This document shows, one piece after another, positions 35,977-44,460 of a stretch of 64,000 nucleotides of DNA. Each line of letters opens with the position of its first letter. Positions within the stretch are counted from its first letter, which is position 1. The notes beneath the pieces were generated by a model. The model saw only the letters and a list, made by a program, of their open reading frames with translations. It made no database searches and was not told where the DNA came from. Origin of the DNA: Haloterrigena salifodinae (GTDB taxonomy: Archaea; Halobacteriota; Halobacteria; Halobacteriales; Natrialbaceae); contig NZ_RQWN01000001.1 of assembly GCF_003977755.1 (NCBI RefSeq), positions 1 through 64,000 of the forward strand, written 5' to 3'. The position numbers and the translations under genes were made by a program.

Positions 35977-37140
35977 GTGACCGTGTCCCGCACCCGACTC
36001 TTCGCGTCTCTCTGCGGTCTCGTCTTTCTTCTCAACCTCGCCAGAATCATCTTCGCGCCGCTGCTGGACGTCTTCATCGCCGAGTTCGGGATCGGCGAGG
36101 CGACGGCGGGGCTCATCGTGACCCTCGTGTGGGTCGGGAGCGCCTCCCCGCGGCTGCCGACGGGGTGGCTGCTCACGAGAGTTCCGAGACACCACGTCGC
36201 GATCGGCTCCGGGACGATTCTCGCGATCTCCGCGGCGCTCGCCGCGAACGCGACGACCGTTCGACACCTGCTGATCGGCGCCTTCCTCATGGGCATCGCC
36301 TCCGGCGTCTACTTCGTCGCGGCGAACCCGCTGCTGAGCGAACTCTTCCCGTCGCGGGTCGGCCGCGCGATGGGGATCCACGGCGCCGCCGCCCAGATCG
36401 GCGCGGTGGCCGCTGCCCCGTTCGTCGCGCTCACGCTGCTCGTCGACTGGCGGCTCTCGCTGTGGACGATCGCCGCCAGCGCGGCGCTGTTGACGGCCGT
36501 CACGTGGGCCACCGCGCGACGGACCGAGATGCCGGCGGCGGGCGAGGCCGACCGCGACTTCGTCGCCGGCGCGCTCTCGGAGTGGAAGCTCATCGTGACG
36601 GCGCTGGCGATCGTCGGCGCGACCTCGTTCGTCTGGCAGGGGCTGTTCAACTTCTACGAACTGTACATGCAGTCGAAGGGCCTCTCGGACGGCGCGGCGG
36701 GCACGCTGCTCACGATCGTCTTCGCGGCCGGCGTCCCCGCGTTCTTTTTCAGCGGGAATCTAGCCGATCGGTTCCCCTACGTTCCGTACCTGCTCGGCGT
36801 CGTCGGAACGTTCGCCGCGACGCTACTCCTGTTGACGGCCGTCGAGGGCTTCCTCGCGTTGGCCGTTCTCAGCGCGGTTGTCGGACTCGTCATCCACGCG
36901 CTGTTCCCGGCCACCGACGCGTATCTCCTCGATACGCTCCCGGACTCGACGCGGAGCAGCGCCTACGCCGTGTTCAGCTCCGCCTGGATGCTCGCGCAGG
37001 CGCTGGGCTCGTCCGCCCTGGGATGGATCCTCGAGCGCGGCTACACCTATGACGGCGTGTTCGCCGGCGCCGCGCTCCTCCTCGGAGCCTCGGCCGTCGT
37101 CCTCCTGGGACTCGAGCGAATCGGGCGGCTCCCGAACTGA
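35977..37140 (+). CDS. Major facilitator superfamily transporter
   Basis: This 387-residue transporter has twelve predicted helices and an MFS signature in the 2-3 loop (GRLPTGWLL-like: SPRLPTGWLLTRVPRH) and LADRFPY in the second half. The substrate is unknown. The start is GTG at 35977, with a second GTG six bases later. It lies 93 bases after the ligase gene on the same strand. Confidence 0.85.
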   Translation: MTVSRTRLFASLCGLVFLLNLARIIFAPLLDVFIAEFGIGEATAGLIVTLVWVGSASPRLPTGWLLTRVPRHHVAIGSGTILAISAALAANATTVRHLLIGAFLMGIASGVYFVAANPLLSELFPSRVGRAMGIHGAAAQIGAVAAAPFVALTLLVDWRLSLWTIAASAALLTAVTWATARRTEMPAAGEADRDFVAGALSEWKLIVTALAIVGATSFVWQGLFNFYELYMQSKGLSDGAAGTLLTIVFAAGVPAFFFSGNLADRFPYVPYLLGVVGTFAATLLLLTAVEGFLALAVLSAVVGLVIHALFPATDAYLLDTLPDSTRSSAYAVFSSAWMLAQALGSSALGWILERGYTYDGVFAGAALLLGASAVVLLGLERIGRLPN

Positions 37141-37237
37141 ATCGGCACCGTTCGGGGGTCGGCTGTTGTGACGGGAAAACTCCCCGCGTCGAAGACAGGT
37201 AAGCACCCTTAAGACCCACGCCCGACAGGATGCTCGT

Positions 37238-38383
37238 ATGCAACCGCGCGACCTGTCCGACCACGTCGCCTACGAGGCGGGTCGAGGCATCGAGGAAGTC
37301 GCCCGCGAACTCGGGCGCGACCCCTCGGAATTCGTCAAACTCGCCTCCAACGAGAACCCGCACGGCCCCTCCCCCGCGGCCGCCGTGGCGCTTCGCGACG
37401 CCGCCTCGAGCGTCAGTTCCTACCCGAAAGCCGCCCACGCCGACCTGACCGCCGCCGTCGCCGACCGCTGGAACGTCGACGACCAGCAGGTCTGGCTGGC
37501 CAACGGCGGCGACGGGGCGATCGACTACCTCCACCGGGCGACCCTCGATCCCAGCGACACCGTCTGCGTCCCGACGCCGGGTTTCGCCTACTACGGGATG
37601 AGCGCCCGCTACCACCACGGCGAGGTCCGGGAGTACGCCATCGAGCGCGAGGACGACTTCGCACAGACCGCTGAGGGCGTCCTCGACTCGTACGACGGCG
37701 ACCGCGTCGTCTGGGTCACCAGTCCCCATAACCCGACGGGATCGACGATGCCGCTGTCCGAGATCGAGCGACTCGCCGACGAGACCGACGACGAGACGCT
37801 GCTCGTCGTCGACGAGGCCTACGGCGAGTTCGCCGACCGCGACAGCGCCGTCGCCCTGATCGAGGGCCGCGAGGGGTACGACGCTCGCGACGACATCGCC
37901 GTCCTGCGGACGTTCTCCAAGGCCTACGGGCTGGCCGGCGTCCGCCTCGGCTACGCCGTCGTCCCCGGTGAGTGGAGCGAGGCCTACGCCCGCGTGAACA
38001 CTCCCTTCGCGGCCAGCGAACTTGCCTGCCGGGCCGGGCTCGCCGCGATGGACGACGAGGAACACGTCGAGCGAACCGTCGAGACGGCTCGTGAATCGCG
38101 CAAACACATGCGCGACGCGATCGACGCACACGTCTGGGAGAGCGAGGGCAACTTCGTGCTCGTCGACGTCGGCGACGCCTCGGCTGTCGCCGAGGAGATG
38201 CAACGGCGCGGCGTCATCGTCCGCGACTGCTCGAGTTTCGGCCTCCCGGCCTGTATCCGCATCACCTGCGGCACCGACGAGGAGACCGAGCGCGCGGTCG
38301 AGACAGTAAACGACGTGCTCGCGGACCTCGATGCCGACGGTGAACCCGCGATGGACTCGGAAGCAGAGGTGTCCGACACGTGA
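37238..38383 (+). CDS. hisC: Histidinol-phosphate aminotransferase
   Basis: This 381-residue PLP enzyme makes histidinol phosphate in histidine synthesis. The motifs are KLASNENPHGPSP (34-46), SPHNPTG (162-168), VDEAYGEF (191-198) and PLP Lys228 in TFSKAYGLAGVRLGY. The C-terminal 15 residues are an acidic extension. It overlaps the next gene by four bases. Confidence 0.93.
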   Translation: MQPRDLSDHVAYEAGRGIEEVARELGRDPSEFVKLASNENPHGPSPAAAVALRDAASSVSSYPKAAHADLTAAVADRWNVDDQQVWLANGGDGAIDYLHRATLDPSDTVCVPTPGFAYYGMSARYHHGEVREYAIEREDDFAQTAEGVLDSYDGDRVVWVTSPHNPTGSTMPLSEIERLADETDDETLLVVDEAYGEFADRDSAVALIEGREGYDARDDIAVLRTFSKAYGLAGVRLGYAVVPGEWSEAYARVNTPFAASELACRAGLAAMDDEEHVERTVETARESRKHMRDAIDAHVWESEGNFVLVDVGDASAVAEEMQRRGVIVRDCSSFGLPACIRITCGTDEETERAVETVNDVLADLDADGEPAMDSEAEVSDT

Positions 38384-38916
38384 GGATCGCCGTCACCGGG
38401 ACCCCGGGCACCGGGAAGACCACCGCGACCGAACTCCTCGAGTCGCGGTTCACGGACGACGACGCGGCGCCCGACTTCGACGTCGTCCACCTCAACCGCG
38501 TCCTCGAGGACGAGGGCCTCTACACCGAGGTCGACGCCGACCGCGAGAGCAAGATCGCGGACCTCGACGCACTCGCGGCCTGGCTCGAGGGCCGGGACGA
38601 CGTCGTGATCGAGTCCCATCTCGCCCACCACTTCGCGGCCGACCGGGTCGCCGTCCTGCGGTGTGCGCCGGAGCAACTCGAGGCGCGACTCCGCGAGCGC
38701 GGCGAGACCGAGGCGAAGGCGACGGAAAACGCCGAAAGCGAGGCGCTGGACGTCATCCTCTCGGAAGCGGTCGACGAATACGGCCTCGAGTCGGTCTACG
38801 AAATCGATACGACCGACCGTGACCCCGAGGCCGTCGCGGACGCCCTCGAGGCGGTCGCGACGGGCGAACGAGAGCCGAGCGCCGGCGAGGTCGACTACGT
38901 GGGGTACCTGGCATGA
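38380..38916 (+). CDS. AK6/Fap7-type adenylate kinase
   Basis: This 178-residue P-loop kinase has Walker A VTGTPGTGKTT (5-15), HLNRVLEDEGLY and the NMP-binding VIESHLAHH, typical of the archaeal/eukaryotic AK6 family linked to small-subunit ribosome maturation. It starts with GTG overlapping the hisC stop. The cotranslated downstream gene makes a phospholipid, so the operon mixes functions. Confidence 0.88.
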   Translation: MRIAVTGTPGTGKTTATELLESRFTDDDAAPDFDVVHLNRVLEDEGLYTEVDADRESKIADLDALAAWLEGRDDVVIESHLAHHFAADRVAVLRCAPEQLEARLRERGETEAKATENAESEALDVILSEAVDEYGLESVYEIDTTDRDPEAVADALEAVATGEREPSAGEVDYVGYLA

Positions 38917-39527
38917 CGCTGGATAAACTCAGACCGTACGTCTCCCGATTCTTGGATCCGTTCGTCAGAGGCTTCGACCGCGTCGGGCTGACTCCCGACG
39001 GCGTGAGCGTGCTGGCCTTTGGCATGGCCGTCCTCGCGGCGGCCGCGTTCGCGCTGGGCGGTCGCGCCGATCCGATCTGGTACGTCGCGGCCGCGACGCT
39101 AGTCTTCCTCAACGGCTGGCTGGACATCATCGACGGCGCGCTCGCACGCGAACAACAGGTCGCCTCCGCGGGCGGCGACCTCCTCGATCACGTCCTCGAC
39201 CGCTACGCCGACATCGTCGTCATCGCCGGCCTCGCCGCGGGCGTCGACGACTACCTGCTGGGCTTCCTGGCCGTGACGGGCGTCGTGATGACCTCCTACC
39301 TCGGCACGCAGGCCCAGGCCGTCGGCCTCGACCGCGTCTACGGTGGCCTCGTCGGCCGCGCGGACCGGCTGGCGATCATCGGGATCGTCGGCTTCGTCGC
39401 TTACCCGCTGGCCGACCTCGAGCCGGGCGGAGTCACGGTGATCGGCTGGCTGCTCATCTTCCTCGCGGTCGTCGGCCACCTGACCGCGCTCCAGCGGTTC
39501 GCCTACTCCTGGGCGGCGCTGGACTGA
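38913..39527 (+). CDS. CDP-alcohol phosphatidyltransferase (archaetidyl-inositol-phosphate synthase type)
   Basis: This 204-residue membrane enzyme transfers an archaetidyl group from CDP-archaeol to an alcohol head group. The family motif D-x2-DG-x2-AR-x8-G-x3-D-x3-D is seen as DIIDGALAREQQVASAGGDLLDHVLD (two adjacent parts, about 71-96). About six helices follow. Inositol phosphate or glycerol phosphate is the likely acceptor; I cannot tell which. Confidence 0.88.
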   Translation: MTLDKLRPYVSRFLDPFVRGFDRVGLTPDGVSVLAFGMAVLAAAAFALGGRADPIWYVAAATLVFLNGWLDIIDGALAREQQVASAGGDLLDHVLDRYADIVVIAGLAAGVDDYLLGFLAVTGVVMTSYLGTQAQAVGLDRVYGGLVGRADRLAIIGIVGFVAYPLADLEPGGVTVIGWLLIFLAVVGHLTALQRFAYSWAALD

Positions 39528-39686
39528 TTTTCGCGCTCTCGGAGTCGCGTTTCGCTTTCCCGTTCTCGTTTTCGTGCCATCTCGCTCGAGTTTGCAGTCG
39601 TCCCTGGGCTTCGAGCAGCGACCGACGCGTCACCGACTACTGAGTCACCAGTGCCAACTCCAACCCATCGAGACCGCGCCGCATGG

Positions 39687-39693
39687 TTTATGG
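39687..39693 (+). promoter_or_regulatory. TATA element of the MBF1 gene
   Basis: TTTATGG begins 30 bases before the ATG at 39717, which decides between that start and the in-frame upstream ATG at 39651. Confidence 0.55.
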
Positions 39694-39716
39694 CTCGCCG
39701 GAATATACGTACCCCT

Positions 39717-40265
39717 ATGGTCCAGTGCGAGATGTGTGGCGCCGAGACGTCGTCTCCGAAGACAATCAAGGTCGAGGGCGCGAAGCTCGACGTGTGTTCA
39801 GACTGTACCGATTTCGGTACTGAGGTCAAGCAGACCTCCAGCTCGAGCTCCTCGACGAAGTACTCGACCGGATCGAGTTCGTCGTCCAGCTCCGGGGGTA
39901 GTTCGGGTGGCTCTGCATCGAGTTCGTCGTCCCGTTCGGGCGGCTCGAGTTCCCAGCGTCGGTCGGACATGTTCGACGACATGGACGAACTCGCGACCGA
40001 CTACGACGACCGCGTCCGCAACGCCCGCGAGCAGAAGGGGCTCAGCCAGTCGGACCTGGCCAATGAACTCAACGAGAAGGCGAGCCTGATCCGTAAGATC
40101 GAACGTGGGGACACGCTCCCCAGCGACCGCGTTCAGTCGGAACTCGAGAGCTTCCTCGAGATCGACCTGAGCGCCGAGGGGAGCTCCGGCGACGATTCGG
40201 AGTGGTCGGGCGGGTCGGCCTCGGGCAGTTACACGCTCGGCGACGTCGTCAAGCGAAAGGACTGA
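39717..40265 (+). CDS. Multiprotein bridging factor 1 homologue
   Basis: This 182-residue archaeal MBF1 has an N-terminal zinc ribbon (CEMCGAE near 4-10 and CSDCTD near 27-32). A low-complexity Ser/Gly linker (about 42-85) follows, then a Cro-type helix-turn-helix (about 100-150: RNAREQKGLSQSDLANELN, then IRKIERGDTLPSD). MBF1 bridges TBP and activators in eukaryotes; in archaea it binds ribosomes or affects transcription. The serine linker is longer than usual in my experience. Confidence 0.93.
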   Translation: MVQCEMCGAETSSPKTIKVEGAKLDVCSDCTDFGTEVKQTSSSSSSTKYSTGSSSSSSSGGSSGGSASSSSSRSGGSSSQRRSDMFDDMDELATDYDDRVRNAREQKGLSQSDLANELNEKASLIRKIERGDTLPSDRVQSELESFLEIDLSAEGSSGDDSEWSGGSASGSYTLGDVVKRKD

Positions 40266-40346
40266 CGGGCGACCGATCCGGGTACCGACGCCAATTCGCG
40301 CCGGCGACTCGCAAGCTATTTCTTCCGTGCGGATGGCTGTGCTCGT

Positions 40347-40991
40347 ATGTTCGTTCTCGTTAACCTGAAGACGTATCCCTGTGACCCCGTCGCAGTCGCC
40401 GAAGCCGTCCGCGACGTCGACGAATCGACCGACGCGCGCCTCGCGGTCGCGCCGCAGGCGGCCGACCTCGCCCGTGTCGCCGAGACGGGCGTCGAGACGT
40501 GGGCCCAGCACGTCGACCCGATCGAACACGGGAGCAACACCGGCCACACGCTCGCCGAATCGGTCGCTGACGCGGGCGCGGTCGGGACGCTGATCAACCA
40601 CTCCGAGAAGCGGCTGAAACTGGCCGATATCGACGGCTCCGTCCAAGCCGCCGAGCGCGCGGGCCTCGAGACGGTCGTCTGCGCGAACAACCCCGAACAG
40701 ATCGGCGCGGCGGCGGCGCTGGGTCCGGACGCGGTCGCCGTCGAGCCGCCGGAACTGATCGGCACCGGGACGCCGGTCAGCCAGGCCGATCCCGATATCG
40801 TCGAGGACGCCGTCGAGGCGGCTGACAACGTCGATAGCGAGGTGTCGGTCCTCTGCGGTGCCGGCATCAGCACCGGCGACGACGTCGTCGCGGCCGGCGA
40901 CCTCGGCGCCGAGGGCGTCCTGCTGGCCAGCGGCGTCGCGAAGGCCGACGACCCGCAGGCGGCCCTGGAGGACCTCGTCGAGCCGCTCTGA
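40347..40991 (+). CDS. tpiA: Triosephosphate isomerase
   Basis: This 214-residue archaeal-type TIM barrel interconverts dihydroxyacetone phosphate and glyceraldehyde 3-phosphate. Catalytic Lys8 is in NLKTY, His85 in INHSEKR and Glu133 in [12 protein letters not shown]. The phosphate-binding VLCGAGIS and [10 protein letters not shown] close the barrel. The length fits the short archaeal form. Confidence 0.96.
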   Translation: MFVLVNLKTYPCDPVAVAEAVRDVDESTDARLAVAPQAADLARVAETGVETWAQHVDPIEHGSNTGHTLAESVADAGAVGTLINHSEKRLKLADIDGSVQAAERAGLETVVCANNPEQIGAAAALGPDAVAVEPPELIGTGTPVSQADPDIVEDAVEAADNVDSEVSVLCGAGISTGDDVVAAGDLGAEGVLLASGVAKADDPQAALEDLVEPL

Positions 40992-41092
40992 GCGGCGTCG
41001 AGCGATTCAACGGCGACGTAACCCGAGCCCGACCGCCGGCAGAACCGAATCTCAACCGACGACTTTTCCCCCTGGTTGCGGTAGCGTACCGC

Positions 41093-41518
41093 ATGACCGA
41101 CGAGCGTCCCCTCGACGTCGCTCTCGAGAACCGTTTGATGGGCCAGGGAATCTACGTGACGGACTGCGAGTATCGTCCGCCCGATAGCGAGGTGACCGAT
41201 GGTAGCGATTCGTTCGACGAGGGAGCCACGCCACCGGACGGCACCGGACTCACCCTCGAGTACGAGACCGTCTCCGAAACGGCAGGGATAGAGAGCGGTG
41301 AGGTCGGCGTCGTCGTCCGGACGCTGCTCGACGTCGCCGCCGAGCGCGAGTGGTCGCCGGGTCGCCTCGAGGCGACGTCGCTGACGACAGACGAGGACGT
41401 CCGCGGCCGCTGGCACGTCGAACGGGAGTGGTTCGACGGGCTCGGCATCGAGTTGGACGACCTCGAGTTCTCCCAGCGCGTGCTCGAGACGCGGCGGCCG
41501 GTGACTGGTACCGAGTAG
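41093..41518 (+). CDS. Conserved haloarchaeal hypothetical protein
   Basis: This 141-residue acidic soluble protein has no membrane segment. The middle part (GLTLEYETVSETAGIESGEVGVVVRTLL) and the end (WFDGLGIELDDLEFSQRVLET) look conserved and folded. I do not recognise a characterised family. It ends only eight bases before the TIR gene, so the two may be co-transcribed. Confidence 0.65.
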   Translation: MTDERPLDVALENRLMGQGIYVTDCEYRPPDSEVTDGSDSFDEGATPPDGTGLTLEYETVSETAGIESGEVGVVVRTLLDVAAEREWSPGRLEATSLTTDEDVRGRWHVEREWFDGLGIELDDLEFSQRVLETRRPVTGTE

Positions 41519-41526
41519 ATAGATTA

Positions 41527-42174
41527 ATGATGTCTCACAAACCAGTCGTTGTAGATTCGCAGATGACCGGAGAACAGATCTACGTCTCGCACGCCCCCGG
41601 CGACCTCGATCTCGTCCAGGAACTGTTCTCGACGGTCAAGAACTTCCCCTTCGGCGTCCACATCGCCCTCGAGGAGGTCGAATCCGGCCGCCCGCGGAAG
41701 CGACTCGAGGGACGACTCGCGAACAGCGACGTCGTCGTCGCGGTGATAACCGACGACGCGGCGACCGATCGGTGGATCAACCAGGAGATCGGCTACGCGC
41801 GGGCCAAGGGAATTCCGGTGCTCCCGCTCCACGAGGACGAACGCCAGCGGGACGGGTACGTAAGCGACGTCGACGGTGTGGCGATTGATCGGGAGAACCC
41901 GTCGTTTACGATCTTCAATCTGCTCAGTCGCCTCCGGAGCGAACTCGCGCCCCTCGGGGCGCTCTCGGTGCCCAACTGGTACATCCGGTTTCCCTGTACG
42001 ATTCCCGACTGCGGCCACCCGGTCACGCTGGATATCGAACGGGACCAGACGAAGCTGTGGAAACAGTACAAACACGGGAAGCTGTTGACGGCCTCGTGTG
42101 CGGACTGTCGCTCGACGTACTACTTCGATCCGGCGACGATCGGCTTCGTTCGCCGGGAGGAGCAGCCCGGATAG
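41527..42174 (+). CDS. TIR-domain protein with C-terminal zinc ribbon
   Basis: This 215-residue protein has a TIR fold (about 17-125: IYVSHAPGDLDLV, then VVVAVITDDAATDRWINQEIGYARAKGIPVLPL). Glu87 in WINQE sits where catalytic Glu lies in NAD-cleaving TIR domains. A separate zinc ribbon follows, with Cys157, Cys162, Cys191 and Cys194. Whether it is an NAD hydrolase or a scaffold is unknown. Two ATGs occur in a row at 41527 and 41530. No defence-type partner (caspase, SAVED, membrane effector) is next to it. Confidence 0.82.
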   Translation: MMSHKPVVVDSQMTGEQIYVSHAPGDLDLVQELFSTVKNFPFGVHIALEEVESGRPRKRLEGRLANSDVVVAVITDDAATDRWINQEIGYARAKGIPVLPLHEDERQRDGYVSDVDGVAIDRENPSFTIFNLLSRLRSELAPLGALSVPNWYIRFPCTIPDCGHPVTLDIERDQTKLWKQYKHGKLLTASCADCRSTYYFDPATIGFVRREEQPG

Positions 42175-42215
42175 CGGTCGTTGGGTTGCCCGGAGCTCAC
42201 CTTGCCCGGCTCGAG

Positions 42216-43115
42216 TCAGGTCCGATCGACGAACTCGACGATGCGTTCGGCGATCTCCTCGCCGGCGTCCTCCTGTAGGAAGTGTGCCGCCTCGTCGATC
42301 CAGACGTCGGGCTGCTCGGTCGCGGTCGGGATGTGGTGTCGGAGCGGATCGCGGTCGTGAGACGTGATCGGATCCTCTCTTCCGAACAGCACGAACGCCG
42401 GTTTCTCCCACTCGCCGAGGCGCTCTTGCGTTTCCGCCATCAGGTCCGCGCCGGGATCGTCGGGTGATGTCGGAACGAGGCCCGGAAACGTTCGCGCGGC
42501 AGCCATGTATCGCTCGTCAGGGAATGGCGCGCGATAGGCGTCGACAACCTCCTCAGAGAGGTCCCGGTAACAGCCGTTCCGGACGAGTCTACCGATGTCG
42601 AGATCGTCGGCGGTCGCCACCATCTCGGCGAACTCGTGCCACCGGTCGCTCATCTCCTGAGTTCCGTCCGGGACGCCGGTGTTCATCGGGACGAGACGCG
42701 CGAACCGCTCGGGCCGGTGGACCGCGAGCGGGAGTCCGAGGACGCCACCCCAGTCTTGGCAGACGAGCGTGACGTTCGTCAGATCGAGTTCCTCGACGAA
42801 CGTCTCGAGCGCGTCGTAGTGCATCTCGACGGAGTAGGCGTCGCGGTCCTCGTACCTGTCGGAGCGCCCGCAGCCGATCAGATCGGGGACGACGACACGA
42901 CCGCGCTCGGCCAGGATCGGCATCATCTTCCGGTAGAGAAACGACCACGTCGGTTCGCCGTGGAGACAGAGGAACGTCTCCTCATCTCCGCCGTCGTCCC
43001 CGCTCCCGCCGGTTTCGACGTACGCCATTCGCAACTCGCCGACGTCGACGTACTTCGGTTCGTAGTCGAAATTGGGCACATCGGCGAACCGTTCCTCCGA
43101 GATGCGTACTACCAT
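42216..43115 (-). CDS. Haloalkane dehalogenase-type alpha/beta hydrolase
   Basis: This 299-residue enzyme resembles HLD-I dehalogenases. The oxyanion motif is HGEPTWSFLYRKM (52-64), and the nucleophile Asp121 with the halide-binding Trp122 lies in CQDWGG. The catalytic His is in DEAAHFLQED. Such enzymes replace a carbon-bound halogen with hydroxyl. Epoxide hydrolase is the alternative, but an Asp-Trp nucleophile elbow favours dehalogenase. The ATG at 43115 has a TATA element upstream. Confidence 0.85.
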   Translation of the reverse strand: MVVRISEERFADVPNFDYEPKYVDVGELRMAYVETGGSGDDGGDEETFLCLHGEPTWSFLYRKMMPILAERGRVVVPDLIGCGRSDRYEDRDAYSVEMHYDALETFVEELDLTNVTLVCQDWGGVLGLPLAVHRPERFARLVPMNTGVPDGTQEMSDRWHEFAEMVATADDLDIGRLVRNGCYRDLSEEVVDAYRAPFPDERYMAAARTFPGLVPTSPDDPGADLMAETQERLGEWEKPAFVLFGREDPITSHDRDPLRHHIPTATEQPDVWIDEAAHFLQEDAGEEIAERIVEFVDRT

Positions 43116-43137
43116 GAACCGTGTGACCACACACCAA

Positions 43138-43144
43138 TATTAAA
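43138..43144 (-). promoter_or_regulatory. TATA element of the dehalogenase gene
   Basis: Minus-strand TTTAATA lies 29 bases before the ATG at 43115 (first base to first base), which supports that start over the in-frame ATG at 43130. Confidence 0.5.
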
Positions 43145-43300
43145 TAGTTGGGGAACCGACGTAAACGGGCCGCGCGTTGTCAGCGCTCGACCCCCCAAGT
43201 CTCGAAACGGAGCGCGTTCGTACGGCGCTCTATGGGACGCAACCGGCGCCTTTAGACGCTCGCTCCGTCCGTTTTCTCTCGAAGCGAACATCCAAAAACG

Positions 43301-43309
43301 TTATATTTT
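43301..43309 (+). promoter_or_regulatory. TATA element of the biotin operon
   Basis: TTATATTTT begins 29 bases before the GTG at 43330. It is the strongest AT-rich element in the area and fixes bioB at the GTG instead of upstream codons. Confidence 0.6.
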
Positions 43310-43329
43310 CGTTAACCTCCTCTAGAAAC

Positions 43330-44436
43330 GTGGTTTACGAGACGAACAACCGGACGGTCGACGACGCGCTCGAGCGGGTGCTGGCCGGCGAGCGACTGGA
43401 TCGGACCGACGGGCTCGCGTTACTAGCCCAGCCCGTCGAACCGCTCGCGGAGGCCGGCGCCGTCGTGCGAGACCATTTCGGCGACGGCACGGTCGACGCC
43501 TGTTCGATCGTCAACGCGAAGGCCGGCAACTGTGCCGAGGACTGCGGCTTCTGCGCCCAGTCGGTCCACTTCGACACCGGCATCGACACCTACGGCTTCC
43601 TCGGTCCCGAGAAGATTCTCGAGGCGGCCAAGCGCGCGGAGGCCGACGGCGCCCAGCGCTTCGGCATCGTCGTCGCCGAGAAGGGCGTCTCGAAGGAACG
43701 CCGTCCCGAGGAGTGGGCGGAAGTTCTCGAGTCGATCCGGCTCGTCCGCGACGAGTGCGATCTCGAGGTCGACGCCTCGCTGGGTATTCTGACCGAGGAG
43801 GAGGCCGCAATCCTCGCCGACGAGGGGATCAACCACTACAATCACAACATCGAGACCTCGCCGCGGTACTTCCCTGAGATCGTCGACACCCACAGCTTCG
43901 AGGATCGCGTCGAGACTCTCGAGGTGGCGAAGGAGGCGGGGATGGACCTCTGTGCCGGCGTCATCCTCGGAATGGGCGAGACGCCGGCCGACCGCGTCGA
44001 GGCCGCGATCGCCCTCCAGGACATCGGCATCTCCTCGCTGCCGGTGAACGTGTTGAACCCGGTCGAGGGGACGCCGCTGTACGAACGGGGTGCCGACATC
44101 ACCACTGAGGAGATCGTGAAGACGGTCGCGGTCTACAAACTGCTCCACCCCGAGTCGCGGGTGCGCCTGACCGGCGGTCGCGAAGCGAACCTCGCGCCTG
44201 AGGAGCAGCACCTGCCCCTCGAGGCCGGCGCCGACGGGCTGCTCACGGGCGATTACCTGACCACAGAGGGCCAGTCGCCCGGCGACGACCTCGCGATCGT
44301 CGAGCGGGCCGGACTCGAGCCCAACATGGAGGTCAACGAGTACGACCCCGAGACGGTCAAGGCCCGCCACGACGACGCTGCGGAATCGTCGACCGAGACG
44401 TCGGCGAGTACGGGCGCGGAACCGAGCGACGACTGA
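43330..44436 (+). CDS. bioB: Biotin synthase
   Basis: This 368-residue radical-SAM enzyme inserts sulfur into dethiobiotin. The 4Fe-4S ligands are Cys68, Cys72 and Cys75 (GNCAEDCGFCAQS). NHYNHNIETS, GVILGMGET and NVLNPVEGTPL are further family blocks, and the cluster Arg lies in RVRLTGGRE. The C-terminal 40 residues form an acidic tail. It starts with GTG and is first in a run with the bioU-like gene, bioF and bioD. Confidence 0.96.
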   Translation: MVYETNNRTVDDALERVLAGERLDRTDGLALLAQPVEPLAEAGAVVRDHFGDGTVDACSIVNAKAGNCAEDCGFCAQSVHFDTGIDTYGFLGPEKILEAAKRAEADGAQRFGIVVAEKGVSKERRPEEWAEVLESIRLVRDECDLEVDASLGILTEEEAAILADEGINHYNHNIETSPRYFPEIVDTHSFEDRVETLEVAKEAGMDLCAGVILGMGETPADRVEAAIALQDIGISSLPVNVLNPVEGTPLYERGADITTEEIVKTVAVYKLLHPESRVRLTGGREANLAPEEQHLPLEAGADGLLTGDYLTTEGQSPGDDLAIVERAGLEPNMEVNEYDPETVKARHDDAAESSTETSASTGAEPSDD

Positions 44437-44460
44437 CGAACGAGAGACGCGAGTACACTC

